A stretch of 64,000 nucleotides of DNA from Melanocharis versteri. Lineage: Eukaryota > Chordata > Aves > Passeriformes > Melanocharitidae. The translations under genes were made by a program, and so were the position numbers. The stretch spans positions 801,732 to 865,731 of the forward strand of contig VZTG01006785.1 of the NCBI GenBank assembly GCA_013397845.1, in the 5' to 3' direction. Under the pieces are notes generated by a model, which had not been told where the DNA came from, searched no databases, and was given only the letters and a program-made list of their open reading frames with translations. Position 1 is the stretch's first letter. Every line of letters starts with the position of its first letter. Below are positions 20,851 to 33,411 of the stretch, in pieces.

Positions 20851-23800
20851 GAACAGTACGTCCCTAAACTTGCACCTAAGCATTCCAGCAAATAAAGAAG
20901 TTGTTGCCATTGTCAGGCTTTCGTGCGGAAAGCCAGGGATTGTATGCAAGAAGAGAAAAAATTGTTCTTACGTGGCAATTGAAAGCACTTAGAGTGGTCT
21001 TTCTTAAGTGCTTTGTGTGGGGAATGGTACAGGTGGTAACTCCAATGTGCTGAGAGGATCGTGGGGATGTGTCCTGTCCAAAGGGTGAACATGTGGATTT
21101 CTGTTCCAGTTACCTCTTGCTGATACATTCTGCTTACTTACAGATGAAGTGTTTGACATTTCAAGGCAGAATCAGTTGAAATGTGCCAAAGCTGACAGTG
21201 AACCCTACCAGTGGTTTCTTCTTTGCATCTTTCATTTTTAAAACAGTCTCTATATAAAACAGTAAATGATTCAAGAAAGTCTACTGATGCTGTAGCATTC
21301 AATGGAGCAAACAAAAATCACTAAATTTCTTTGTGGTTACTTTTTATAACAAAAGGAGTATATTATCATAAGCTTATCCAATATTGAAATAAAAGTGTAA
21401 AATATTTAAATATTATATCAAATAAACTTGACTTGAAAAATATACCTGAATCTTATTTAGCCAAATAGAAATTGCTCTTTAAAATGGTTTTACTCTAAGA
21501 CTCCGTGTTTATGATATGATTATGGTTTAAAAAACCTGTGGGGATAAAAAAACCTAGTATCACAACTTTCTACCAGACAGAAGCACTGTTTTCTGAACAC
21601 AATTGTGAAGAATATATTGCTGCAACAGGATAGAAGTTTCTCTTCAGGTAAGGTGTAGATTTCTTGATTTACAGGAAATGTTAGTTAAAGAGTTATGTGG
21701 AGAGAAGTTACTGGCAATTTTAAAATAGAATCTCTATGAATGAATTAAAGAAAAAAAATTCTAAGAGAAAAAAATTCTCATAGTGTAAGAAACTGATAAG
21801 CATCCCAAGCCTCATCTTCCTGTTGTACGTTTGGCATAGAAAAGGTTGGAGATGCGTACCAAACATAAACACTTGTTCCCTCTTCATCTGGAAGAAGAAC
21901 AGTTGGACATTTGCAACTGAGTACACACAGTATTAATAATGGGAAATGTTTTCTTTTCTTAAAATGCTGCCATATGAATTGTATTAACTTGTATTAACTT
22001 GTTTGCACAGCAGTCTGATGGTTCTTTGACTTGAAATTGCTTGAGGGGTACGTACTTATTTATGACAACAGGGGTACTTTATTCTGAAGGATTCCAGCAA
22101 CTTTTCACTGACTTTGCATTGGGGAAATGTTTTGATCCTTGTTGGTGTTGGGCCCAGAGGACACTGACATAACATGTTGGTTGTTTAATAGCATTTAGCA
22201 GTAGCAAAGGGATGCGAAGGAGATGTAGGTATGTGGAATTTAATTAAACAAGTTGGAATTCAGCCAAAACTCAGATCAACAGTCCCAATCTTGCAAAAAG
22301 CACAAGGAGACTTGTAGTAGTTGGTAAGTGAACTGAATTTTCATTTTGGTGTCACCTTGACAATTGTGTTGTAAGCAATCTTCTTTTCTAGGGAATTTAT
22401 TCAGTAATGTGAAGGATGGTCTGTACCACTCACTAAATTACTAGTAATTACTAGAGATTACTTCTGGCAGCATTCTGCCCCGTTTTTACATCTTTCACAT
22501 AAGCACCAAGCTCAATCTTAGCATTTGAGAAGAGGCAAGAGTAGCTTGGAGTAGCAGAGCTTCAGGTGTAGCATGGTGCAGTTGCATGCCCACTAGAATT
22601 TTTAATGTGCTGGGGAGCGGGAGGGGGGTTGTTTCCATTTTTTCCCCACTGTTGTTCAAGCAGGCTGTATAGTAAGCTTGATAAGTTAATTAGCAAGGGG
22701 ACCTTGAATACGAAATAAGTGCTCTATTTTTTTTTGTATGTTTATTACCCTATTGTAAATTGGCAGAAATGTTCAGCATTAATTAGTTTACTGAAAAGAC
22801 TGACTGCTGATAGGAGGTTTTGTACGTACAAGGTATGATTTATAGAACCAAATTCTAATCTGTTCTTTATCCCAGCCCCAGGCAGCATAGTTATTCTGAA
22901 GTAAAGCAAAGGATTTCGATTTGTCCTTGTAAGTGATCTTTCAATATGAATGTGCCAGGTTCTACCAGAATTATTTCTTTGCACTCTGGAAAAGGAAGAA
23001 AATTTAGATGCAGAAATTAATAATCTTGACATATTTCTGGTTTGCTTTGTAAGACATCTTGGAATACCAGCCTTTTATCAGAAGTTCACACACTTTGGTA
23101 ATTCAGGAACAGCTAGTAGTGGAAGTCTAATGTGGTTTTCATGTGTAACTATCTTTGAGTAATATAAAATATTTTAAATGTACTTAGACAGTAAACTATT
23201 ATTTTCTAGTCCAACTGCTAGGTATAGCAGAAATCTTCCAAGTCTGCTTCTGACTCCAAGCCCAATTTTTCAAGGAATATCTGAATTAGTATGCTTTATT
23301 TTCTCTCTGTGTAATCCAGAAAACCGGGATGTATGTGGTTTTTTGAATGTCAGTTTCTGTGAGTCTGAGGGGAATCTGAGCTAGGCCTTAAGGTGTTAAC
23401 TGTGCTTGCTCTTGAACAAACTGATCCTTGCATTCCCTGTCCTTCCTACTTTGCTGTTGTGAAAGACCTTTCATAGAGCAGTAGCTCCACAAAGTACAGG
23501 CTCAGCATAGGTTAAGGGCTGTAGCAGAGTTGACAAAAGACTCTTGTGTTATATTCAGGCAAAGGTTCTACTGCTATAAATAATGCATGTTTTAATTGGA
23601 AACTTCAAATGGAAATATCCATCTCTGAAGGCTCATTGATTTCAGTATAATCTCTAGGGGCAGATTCTGCTTACGTGCTGAACGTGCAACACATTCCCCA
23701 AACTTGTGGTTGGCTTTCTTCATAAGCACTACCTGCACAAGTGAGCTCCTTCCTATAAATTAAGACAACTGTCTTATCTTCATAGTCATCTGGGAATTTC

Positions 23801-26800
23801 TATCACTGTATATTGTAAAAGTTGCATAAAATACCATTACAAGATGGGGTACCCATTGATGTTAAGAATTCTACTTTCCTTTTCCCTTGGCTGGTATTAA
23901 TTGGAGGGTGCACTATACCCATTAAATTTGGTTATTAGTAGAGAGTGAGTTTAAAAGCAGATAATAAACATTCATTTCTTGCCAGATTTTCCTGGATTTA
24001 ATCACACTGTGCCTGATGTTAACCACAGGCTTAGGCCTCCATGTATCAGATGATAGGCTGATACCTGGCTAATTCATGAATCTGGAACTCTAATCCTATC
24101 CAACAAGATGGGCACAACTTTTGGTACTATTTTAATTAAATTGATTTAAAACCACACCTTAAGGCCTCTTCTAAACAACATCCTACTGACTTCACTCAGG
24201 GTGTCTGACAGTTACCAAAGTAGTGTCTAAGTGTGTGAATACAAATCTGTGTGAAGGCTAGTTGTTTGCTTTGGGCTAGGTTGATTTTTGCATTAATTTG
24301 GATCCTTTCTGTTTGCATGCATTCATTAGTCTTGTTTTAAACTCATTTAACAGTGTCAAGATGAATTTTGCAAATTATATTAGTAATTTATAGATATTAA
24401 AATAGTAAATGAGCCCCTGCCACACAGCTTGCAGAATTGTAGAAAAAAGGGAAACAGATTAGGGTGGCCAATGTAATTTTATTGCTGTCGACTTTGGGCC
24501 CCCTAATCTCCTGTTGTTTGTGGGCAAGCCCGAGCAACTTGCACCTAGAATTCATCTAAGATGTAGAATTTAGGAATACAATAGGATTTAAGTGTAGAAA
24601 TCCTGAGTGATATGGAATCTGTCCAGAAGTGCCCGAAGGCTGATTTCAGAAAAGGCTGTAGGAACACCAGACCCCGATCTATGAGTGCCTATAGGAAGCC
24701 AGTGTTTCAGCATGGGTGTGTACGGAGTTACAGATGAGCCAGGTGCCTCAGAGTGCCATCCAGAGAGAGGATGCTGACGTCGAGTAGCGAGCCTTCAAGT
24801 TAAGGCAAGGTTGAACATAGGATTGGCTTTTTACCCCCAATTTTCAGACTGAAGCACCTCCAGCTGGTCATGATTAACTCATGAACTCTTACCTCTTGTT
24901 TGATGGCTGGAGTTTCCTTTGGCAAGACACTACTTGGGAAAGTCCTGGTGCCCCTTCCTTAATTTATTTGTCTCTGTGAAGATACTGCGTAGTGGTTCAG
25001 AAGACTTCTTTGCACAGTAAGACAGTGTTTTGTATTCTGGTTTTCCCAAGAGAGTGCAGAAGGGTTAAAACCTTTTGGAAATGGGGTTTATCAAGTGCTC
25101 CAATGAAAGTGTTATTTATGCATGAGGAGACCAGGCTTTTAATTTCTATTTCAGAGACTATTCAAATATTCTGTATTAAATGGAACAGGATTTAGGTCAC
25201 ATCATTCCATATAGCTCATCTCAAATGTTATGTTGTATAGACTTTCTCTTATTTTTCTAATGGCTAATAGTGACTGAATTAGTCTGTTCGCTTAGCAGTG
25301 GTTTCAGATGAGCTTCTACCTTTATGGTCAGAACTCTTTCTTTAGGGGTGGTGGAGATAACATAAGGTAGAAGAGGGTTTTTTAATTTCTTCGCTGAGGC
25401 TTCAAAGCAAGTCCAGGGCAGAAGTCAGGAAAGGAAAAACAGTTGTGTTTCATGCATGAGTCTTTTCAAATATACCTGTCCTCTTTAGGACAGTAGTAGA
25501 AATAGAGAAGAAAGATTCCTTCCATTCTTTCCCTAGGAGATTCTTATAGCTGCTAAAACTAAAAAGGTAGGAAGGAGAAGTCTGAACCAGATAGAACTAC
25601 TCAAATCTGATTTTTGTTGAACAACCAATAGTTAATACTATTACATGTAGTTAACTCTAAATTCTGCAAGGCAGTGCATTGTATGCATACATTATTCTTT
25701 TCTGGGTCATAAATATACAGGACTTAGTGGTATACATGATGCACACTCTTAGATCGCACTGCACCTAAATCAGTGTTTTTAACTTCACATTTCTGTTCCA
25801 AGGTAATTCTACATATAATGGGAAATCTAAAAGGCCAACAGAAATAAATTGGCTACAAACAGAGCAGCAGCGTTGGCAGAAAATATCTTGCAAACATTTA
25901 TGGATTATGTTTCCTCATTTACACTGTATTTTCAAAATAAGCAGCTCCCTGTGGACTCTTAGACACAGAAAACATGTGCTGAGAGATGGCATGTGAAGAT
26001 GAACCAACAGAGGTAGGGTAGGTGAAAGTCCGACGCTGTAAACGGATATTCAGCATTCTTTTGGGTCATTGCCCTGATAACTCCACACCCTCTGAGTACT
26101 ATGGTCACACAGCAGTGACAAGCCACCGTAGCCCCGGGAGAAGGAAGCTCTTTTTGTGTTCCCAGCCAGGCATATGCAAAGGTATGCCCATAAGCTGTTG
26201 CTGGAAGTGCTGATTGTATCTAATTGGTGTTATTTTATTCTGGTCTGAATTGTACTGAGTAATAGCTGTTAGCAGGAGCAGAAGAATTTTCCTCTTTATA
26301 GGTGTCGGTTTAAGTCTTGCTGAAGAACAGAGTGTGCTGCTGTGCTGATTAGTAATTCTTATCCCCGAGGAAAGGGATCTGTAGCACTCCTGTTTTGTGT
26401 CATGAAGAATACTCTGGCCAGAATTTTAGTGTTCTTGCCAGTATGGGCTGGCAAGAAAGCGTGGCTCCCTGTCCTCTCTATCTCTCCAGTTGCCCTGCCA
26501 TTGAGGTTACACATACTAGCAGCCCTTGTCCAGAACGACATTGCTTAGGGAGCTGTTCCCAGATTTTTTCTCCTGACGCACTTGCTGTGAAACAATGTCT
26601 CTCTCTGGCTCCTAGTTTATAGGAGTGGGTGTGTCCAGTGTTAGAAAAGGCCATGCACTGGTAAATAGCTGCATTACTGTTTTGTTGTCGTTCTTTCTTC
26701 GTGTGCAAATACAAGGAAGCAACAGCCTAATATAATGTTATAACCTAATACTAAGAAAGCTTCACTTCCTCCGCAAAATTCGGTACAACTAGCTCAAGGC

Positions 26801-28089
26801 GTTTGATTGTTGTCTGAATTTCAGAAATGATGTCTTGGCGATTGGAATGCCTTTTCTTCACTTGCCAGCTGCTGTGTGGAGGTGCCTCAGTTCCATTTTC
26901 ACGTGGCAGCTTTAATTTCTGTTTCCTTAACAGAAAGTGAGCAATGCAGCACACCTTTCCTAGCGTGCAATTAAACCTGCCTTAGTCACTGCTGGCGGAA
27001 CAGGCAGAAACAGGTCATTTGATAGAAACTGTCTCTAATTAAACTGAGACAAACATGTCTTGTTAAAGGTTTGAGGAAATCTCTTCAGGCAAAAAATCCT
27101 GCTTCCTAGCATGGCCTTCCTTGTATTGTACTTTCCTTCCTGTAGATGACAGATATGGCTAAATGCTGGTACCATTTCTGCAAGCAATGGCTTTACTCCA
27201 CACCCTGCTAAAAGGTCACGCTGGCTGTGGCTGATTCTTCTCAACCTGGTCTTGCACTAATTTTGAACTTTCCTGAAGCCAGATGTGGGATTGAGCTTTG
27301 TAAAATTTAGTGGCATAAGTAATGCATTCTGTCTAAAATTAGGCACTTGGATACTTTCTAGAGACAATGGAGACAGTATTTGTTTCCTGGAAGTAATCAA
27401 TCCCATTCTCATTGGGGTGGTGGGGTAGCAAGTTGTTTGCTTCCTAGGTGTAGCCGCAGCAGGAAGTGTTCTGACAAGTGATCTAACATCTCTGCTCTCT
27501 GCAAACCCAGCCTTGCAAGAAGATCTGCCATGGGATCCTTTTCAGTTATATTTTCAGAAAAACTAAATGCTGTCAGTAGTCAAATTGGTTATTAAAACTC
27601 CTTTTTACAATCATCTGAAAATTATAATGGTATTTAAAAAATACCAGTCCCTGCAGTCTCATGCTCAATGTGGAATTTGGGTAAGTAAAATCAGTATTGT
27701 CCATCGTGTTTTTCTCTACTATGTTTTAGAGAGCTACTCGGACTAAGATTGGTGAAGGAGTCCTACTATATGACAGATTTGAAGAAAAAGTAACACAATG
27801 GTGTAGATTTTAAGGCCAAAAGAGATAAGACCAACATCTCCTAGATAACTTATCTTCTGAGATAAACATGGCCTGTATGCTATCTGTAGCCACAGTACAA
27901 AATTGTTTTTGTAATATTCTCACTTAGGCAATTTCATGAACAGCAAAGCTACTGAAGCCTTGTTCCCAAAGTGTGTAAATGCATGTTTCATGTCCTCCCG
28001 TGTGGATTCTCTGATGTCTTATTCTGTGGACCTTTCCTCTGTGGGGAATAAGAGATCCATGGGTTAAGAAGAGATCTGTGTTAAGGACT
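20851..28089. other. Non-coding sequence, no gene seen
   Basis: No repeat family or reliable exon was recognised. A splice-flanked segment at 22199-22323 (acceptor CATTTAG, donor TTG-GTAAGTG) is open for about 38 codons and then hits TAG TAG before the donor; it is a weak exon candidate. A small direct duplication (TTGTATTAAC twice) lies near 21984-22004. A 28-codon open piece follows an acceptor at 27730. Confidence 0.5.
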
Positions 28090-28800
28090 GGCTGGGCTGT
28101 TTAATATCTTTATTGATGATCTGGATGAGGGGACTGAGTCTTCCTGTAGTAAATTCGCAGACGACACCAAATTGGGCAGGCGTGTTGATCTGCTGGAGGG
28201 TCGGAAGGCCCTGCAGAGGGGCCTGGGCAGGCTGGATCAATGGGCTGAGATGAACAGTAAGGTTCAACAAGGGCAAGTCCCAGGTCCTACCGTTTGGCCA
28301 CAACAATCCTGTGTGGAGCTACGTCTGGCACTGGTGAGGCCACACTTTGGGTACTCTGTCCAGTTTAGAATTCCTCACTATGAGAAAGACATTGAGGTGC
28401 TGGAGCAAGTCCAGAGAAAGACAACAAAGCTGGTGAAGGGGCTGCATCACAAGTCTGATGAGGAGCAGCTGAGAGAGCTGGAGTTGTTTAGCATGGAGGA
28501 AAGAAGACCCAGAGGTGACCTTATCACAGACTTAAGCCATGCCAGAGGAGGTTTAGGTTGGACGTTAGGAAGAATTTCTTCGCAAAAAGCGTGAAGAGAC
28601 ATTGGAATGGGCTGCCATTCCCATGCACAGGAAGGTGGTGGAGTCATGATCCCTGGAGGTATTTAAGGAAAGACTGGACATGGCACTTTGTGGTGCCATG
28701 CCACTTTGTGGATTTTGACATGGTGGTGGTCACTCATAGGTTAGACTAAATTATCTCAGAGGCCTTTTCCAACCTAATTGATTCTCTGTGTGATTCTGTG
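28090..28800 (+). mobile_element. CR1 LINE, 3' part with two internal deletions
   Basis: Seen: the frame near 28097 translates to LFNIFIDDLDEGTESSCSKF, followed by A-D-D-T-K-L, the F-A-D-D catalytic box of the CR1 reverse transcriptase. It then follows the family order down to the 3' end: LEQVQRKTTKLVKG at about 28400, MEERRPRGDLI at about 28494, the 3' UTR, and a tail with CCAACCTAATTGATTCT and TGTGATTCTGTGAT. Relative to the CR1 consensus as I remember it, sequence is missing at about 28308 (after the CCGTTTGGCCACAACAAT region) and again at about 28530. The copy is 5' truncated, as most CR1 copies are, and dead. The open frame at 28172-28594 is a by-product. Confidence 0.9.
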
Positions 28801-31800
28801 ATCCTCTCTCTTTTGTCTCTTTTCACAAATTATTTAAGCATTTCATATTTAGCAGCCTCCTACCTTTTTGTTGAATTTCATTAAACTTTGCCACTGAGTT
28901 CCAGAATTACTAAGAGGCAGTGGACAGACCCATGTCTATGTAGAGCACAAAGCCAAGTTTTATTTTCATAGGAAACTTGGCAATAGATTTAGAGTGAGAG
29001 GTGTGGTGATGTGGTAAGAATATTGAGAAATGACTGATTTCATGGTGTGGTTGGCCCCAAAAAGCACAGAAAGGTGCCTGTGTCCGATCTCCTACCTTGC
29101 CTGTTCTCTGTAGTCCATTTCACAGAACTCCTGCTAGACAAGAGGTGGCTTGTTTTTTATGAAAATACTGTATCATTTCAACCTACTTCAGTTCATAATC
29201 AGTCTTAGCAATGCGTCACAGTTAAAATGTTACTTATTTTATTTTTAAATTGGTGTTATTTTTTGCTTTATCTTTTTGCTATTGATTCTTGTAATGCATT
29301 CCTCTGCTAAGTTAGACAACCCATTAAGACTTGCTATTTTTTACAATGAGGGGTGTGTGCACTGTAATTGGATCATTCATGATTTTGTTTTTTGATAAAT
29401 GAAGCACATTGAATCCTTTGGGCCCCTATGATAGGGTATTTTCTCTAGCCATCATATTCTGGCTCCTCACTCTGTAATTGCAATCAGTGTGGTCAAAAAC
29501 AATTTCTAAATTAATTGTCGGATTATGGCTATAGTATGATTTCTAGCTGGCACAGATCCTGCAGAAAGAGAGCAATATCCAGTTTCCTATCTGCTTTGCA
29601 TGATAAAAATGCACGATAAAGTAAGGATGGCAGCATCAACAAATTTGTTGGGGTTTTTTTTTCTGGGTTTTTTTTTCCGTGTGGCTGGGAAGATGCTACT
29701 TCAGTACAAGCTGTAGAACCAGCTAATTTGAAGCTGCATTTTTATATTTATATTTAGTTTTCCTTTTACAACTCTTGCATTCATTAGCAAGCATTTGTTA
29801 AACCATGCTGTTCCTTTGAGATCCTCAAATGCCCTGCTCAAAGCCAAGCACTCTACGCATTCAGTAAGATGTTGGTCTATCACTACATGTTTCCATTTTT
29901 CTCTCTATGAAGAACAATTTAAATTTATTATTGCCAGCTGTTTCTTTCTACTGTGTTGTGCTGTGTTTTTTTCTCATGTGATTAGTGATCCTGATTGATT
30001 CAACTCCTTGCCCTGCACAGGGATAGGATCAAGGCTGCTCTGTTATGTTAAATTGCCTGGCAAGCTAGCATCACAAAAGATTTAAAACCGTAAGCAGAAA
30101 GAGCATGTGTCTGACCAGATTTTGCTCTTTTATAAATCTCCTCTGAAGGAGTAATTTATTTATTTATTAATTACAATAATAAACAAATGTGATTAAGTTT
30201 ACAGCCTGTCTCAGTTTTATCTAGCATGGTCATCCTCTTGTGATTTTCTTGGGTAAACACTTGCAGCACTTTTGTTTGCTTGCCCCTATCTGACACATGA
30301 GAGCATCATCTCACTGCTGAAAACCTCTTGCTCACAGCAAGTTTCATGCAGACACAGTAAAATGCTTAATCCTCAGTCTCTGAGGGTGATCAGAAGAGTC
30401 AAGTTAACCATTTCACCTTATGGCTAAACATTAATTACGCAGGGTGTACTAGCATCCTTTTTTAGGAAACATTTTAACCTAAAGCATTCAGTGATTAGTG
30501 CTGGCACTCATTTTTTTCCTGTGCTGCTGCAGAGCAAAGTTAAACTTCACTGGCTGTAGCTGTGCCTCTAGCTGGGTGATGAGTTGTACGGGTTTAAGAC
30601 AATACTACTGGCAAAATGGATGGGTTGGAAATCAGATTCTTCTGCTGTTACAGAACAGCCAGGCTAGAGTGAAATGGCAGTGGTTCAAGCTCACGCTAGA
30701 CAGACCATATGGTCCTTACAGTGAAATGAGGTGGTGTTGCATATGTGTATTGCTAGGCATAAGGACAACAGCTCCAGCTTTCAGAACTGCTGGCAGGAGT
30801 TCTACATAGAAGAAATGTTCCCTTCCTCTATCCCTTAAAAGTCATTTAGGAGTGAAGCCAGTGTCCCTGCCTGTCTCATGCTAGAGCAAGATGTACCAGC
30901 AAAACATGCCTCTAATAAAGAAGTAGACATCATTAATATATTTCAACTATATGTGAAACTTAGTTCTGAAATAATCAGCTAAAATCACCACAAAACTATC
31001 ACTTCTGAAATACAGGACTGCAAAGGATCTCTTGGGTGTCTTACCCCTCTTTTCCCAATAATTAAATGAATGCTGATTAATTTTTCAAATTCAATTTTGA
31101 GAGTTGTCATTTTCCTGCCCTATTTTTCCAGAGCTCTGATTCTCTCCTACCTTAATTTTCTAATTCTCACCACAAATTCTAGGCTTGCTTGGTGATGCCA
31201 TTAACAGCGTTTGAGATTTTTGAGAGAAATAACCAATTGTTTTTTTGTCTGGGAGAGGAGTTTGAGGTGAAAAGTGTGTTTTGAGTAAAAGGTGCTGATT
31301 TAAGACCTAGCTGTTGGTGACTTAGAGCTGCATAGTAGAAACAATAATTTTTCCAGTGTGCAAGTGGTGAATGAGCCAAGTCATCCTCAGGTAAAGTAAA
31401 CCCACAGTCTTCCAGGAAATCTACTTCTAAAGGCTTTTCCCCAGCTCTGCAATTTGCATGGCCTTAGTGAGTGACTGCAAATACCTGAATCAGTGGATCT
31501 CCCTAGGAGATTTTCACAGATCCCATTGTCTTTTATGTGGTGCTCTAACTAAATCAGAACAGGGATAAAAACAAATAAGCCCTGCTGTGACTCAGGCACG
31601 TCAATGGCAATGCAGTCATATGCTAAAGCAAATTGCTCAGGCTGTGGGAAGTGTATCTCTACACTCTTAATCACCCACTCTCACCCCCCTATCCTTACAC
31701 CCTCTCTTTCATCCTCTAGATCTTTCTCTGCTCTTTTCAGGTCATGGTGCTATTAGTTCTGGTGCTCTGCTCTGCATACTGGGCAGCAGAATGAAATGTG

Positions 31801-33288
31801 TGTGCCTGTTGGAAGGCAAATCTCTCAGGTTTGCTTTGGGTTTGCTTTCTGGCTTCTGACTCCTGGGTTTAGCTATTGATGTCATTTGCTGAAAAGCAGG
31901 AGGGATTGAACCATTAGCAATAAGGCATTTCCTTCAGTTTTTTATTTTCATTTCATGAACTGCTTTCACTCTCTTAAGCAGAGCATTGTTTCTGCATTGA
32001 CCTTGCCAAAAATTGTATATTATGCTGGCTGCCATCCAGGAAAGGAAAGAACAATTTAAACACCTCTCCATGCAGTGACAACTGAAAAAATTGGGAACTA
32101 CTGCACAAGTCTGGAAAGTGTGAGGGGCATATGGCTTTGTGGTTTTGTCAGTGCTGCCAGTGAATATAAGGGCCCAGTTTTCCTGCTAGCACTGTGTGTA
32201 TGAGGCAGAAGTAGTAGGAAGCCCACAGAACCATAAGAAACTAATATCTACCCCAAACTTTGTCACTGATGAGTCTCCCAAGAGAGTAAGAGAAATACAG
32301 TCCTGCTAGAAGGGGTTTTAGGACTGTGAGAAATGGCATTGTGTTGTGCAAGTTTGACTTGTACAGTGTTGGTTTTTGAGGTCAGGTCCGCAGCTGGTAT
32401 AAATCATGACAGTGAAAACAAATGTTGATGCAAATTTCCCTTGTAATCTTTAATTCATTTTTTGTAAATCATATGGCAACTGCAGAACAATTTGTCTTCA
32501 TTAGCATGAAGCAAAAATCCTAAACACTGTGATAAATTAAGCAAAATCCCCACCACATCTTCAGCTGCAAACCACTCAACCTTAGTGGAAAGTAGTTCAG
32601 AATTCTTTATCACAGGTACTAAACACTGCAGCAGCATTGGATTTAGAGCTAAGTGTCTTCTGCTTCTGCACAGGTGTAGATTTGGATCATATCCAAAGAC
32701 ATTAGTGGGCTTGCACTGTTTTTACACTGGTGTAAGGGAAGGGAACGGTCTGCACTGGAGTGTCTGGGTGACTCCTAGAGAATCACAATTCCCTCTCTAG
32801 GAAGGGATCTATGTTACAGAGTTCTGTTGACACAGCAATATCAGCCAGGGATATGAAAAGTTGTCATCTCTGGCTAGTGGAGCTGGGCCAGGAAGATCTC
32901 CTAATACAAATGCAATTATCCCAATGTAACTATTATATAGTTATAGGATGACTTTCAAAAGGGTTGCCAAGTGCAGTGGTTCTGCTGCTCCTGAATTACA
33001 TCCACACAAGGGATGCTCTGCTGTATGCTTTGGCTGGAATGGTTACTCCAGCAAAAGGTCCCATTAATATAGATCAGATACACATCTTTTAAAACCTGCC
33101 TTCTTTAGCCGTTAATAATTAGTAGGCTTTAGGCAAATGAGGGATCTGGGTTTTTAGGCAAACTCTGGAAGACAGGTTAAAGCTGCCCAAATCAGCCTGT
33201 ATTATATGACACCTGTGAAGCAGTAATTACAGTCCCCCATTGCAAGAATGTTTAAGAAAAATTTGTGGCTTACCCATAAGCCACTAGA
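28801..33288. other. Non-coding sequence, nothing recognised
   Basis: AT-rich, with T-runs at about 29650-29677 and an ATTTATTT-type stretch near 30152-30170. The 30498-30809 plus frame has no recognisable domain or splice support. No RNA gene or repeat family was identified. Confidence 0.5.
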
Positions 33289-33411
33289 GTTGTTGTTTTG
33301 GTTTTGGGTTTGGTCTGTTGTTGTTTTGTTTGGGTTTGTTCTGTTGTTGTTTTGTTTGGGTTTGTTTTGTTGTTGTTGTTTTGTTTGGGTTTGTTTGTTG
33401 TGAAAAGATAC
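33289..33411 (+). repeat. G/T-rich minisatellite, 26-bp unit
   Basis: Two perfect 26-base units (33315-33340 and 33341-33366), each ending in TTTGTTTGGGTTTGTT, are preceded by a diverged copy and followed by a 29-base copy expanded by one GTT. Each unit carries one GGG triplet, so the array has four GGG tracts on the plus strand. Minus-strand frames here encode only Q/N/K/T repeats and are artefacts of the array. Confidence 0.85.

Noticed and set aside
27730..27813. 28-codon open piece after an acceptor (RATRTKIGEGVLLYDRFEEK)
   Set aside because: It is too short to judge, with no recognised family and no polyadenylation signal; such pieces are expected by chance in 64 kb.
28172..28594. 140-codon plus open frame
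   Set aside because: It lies entirely inside the CR1 copy and crosses an internal deletion in a mixed frame.
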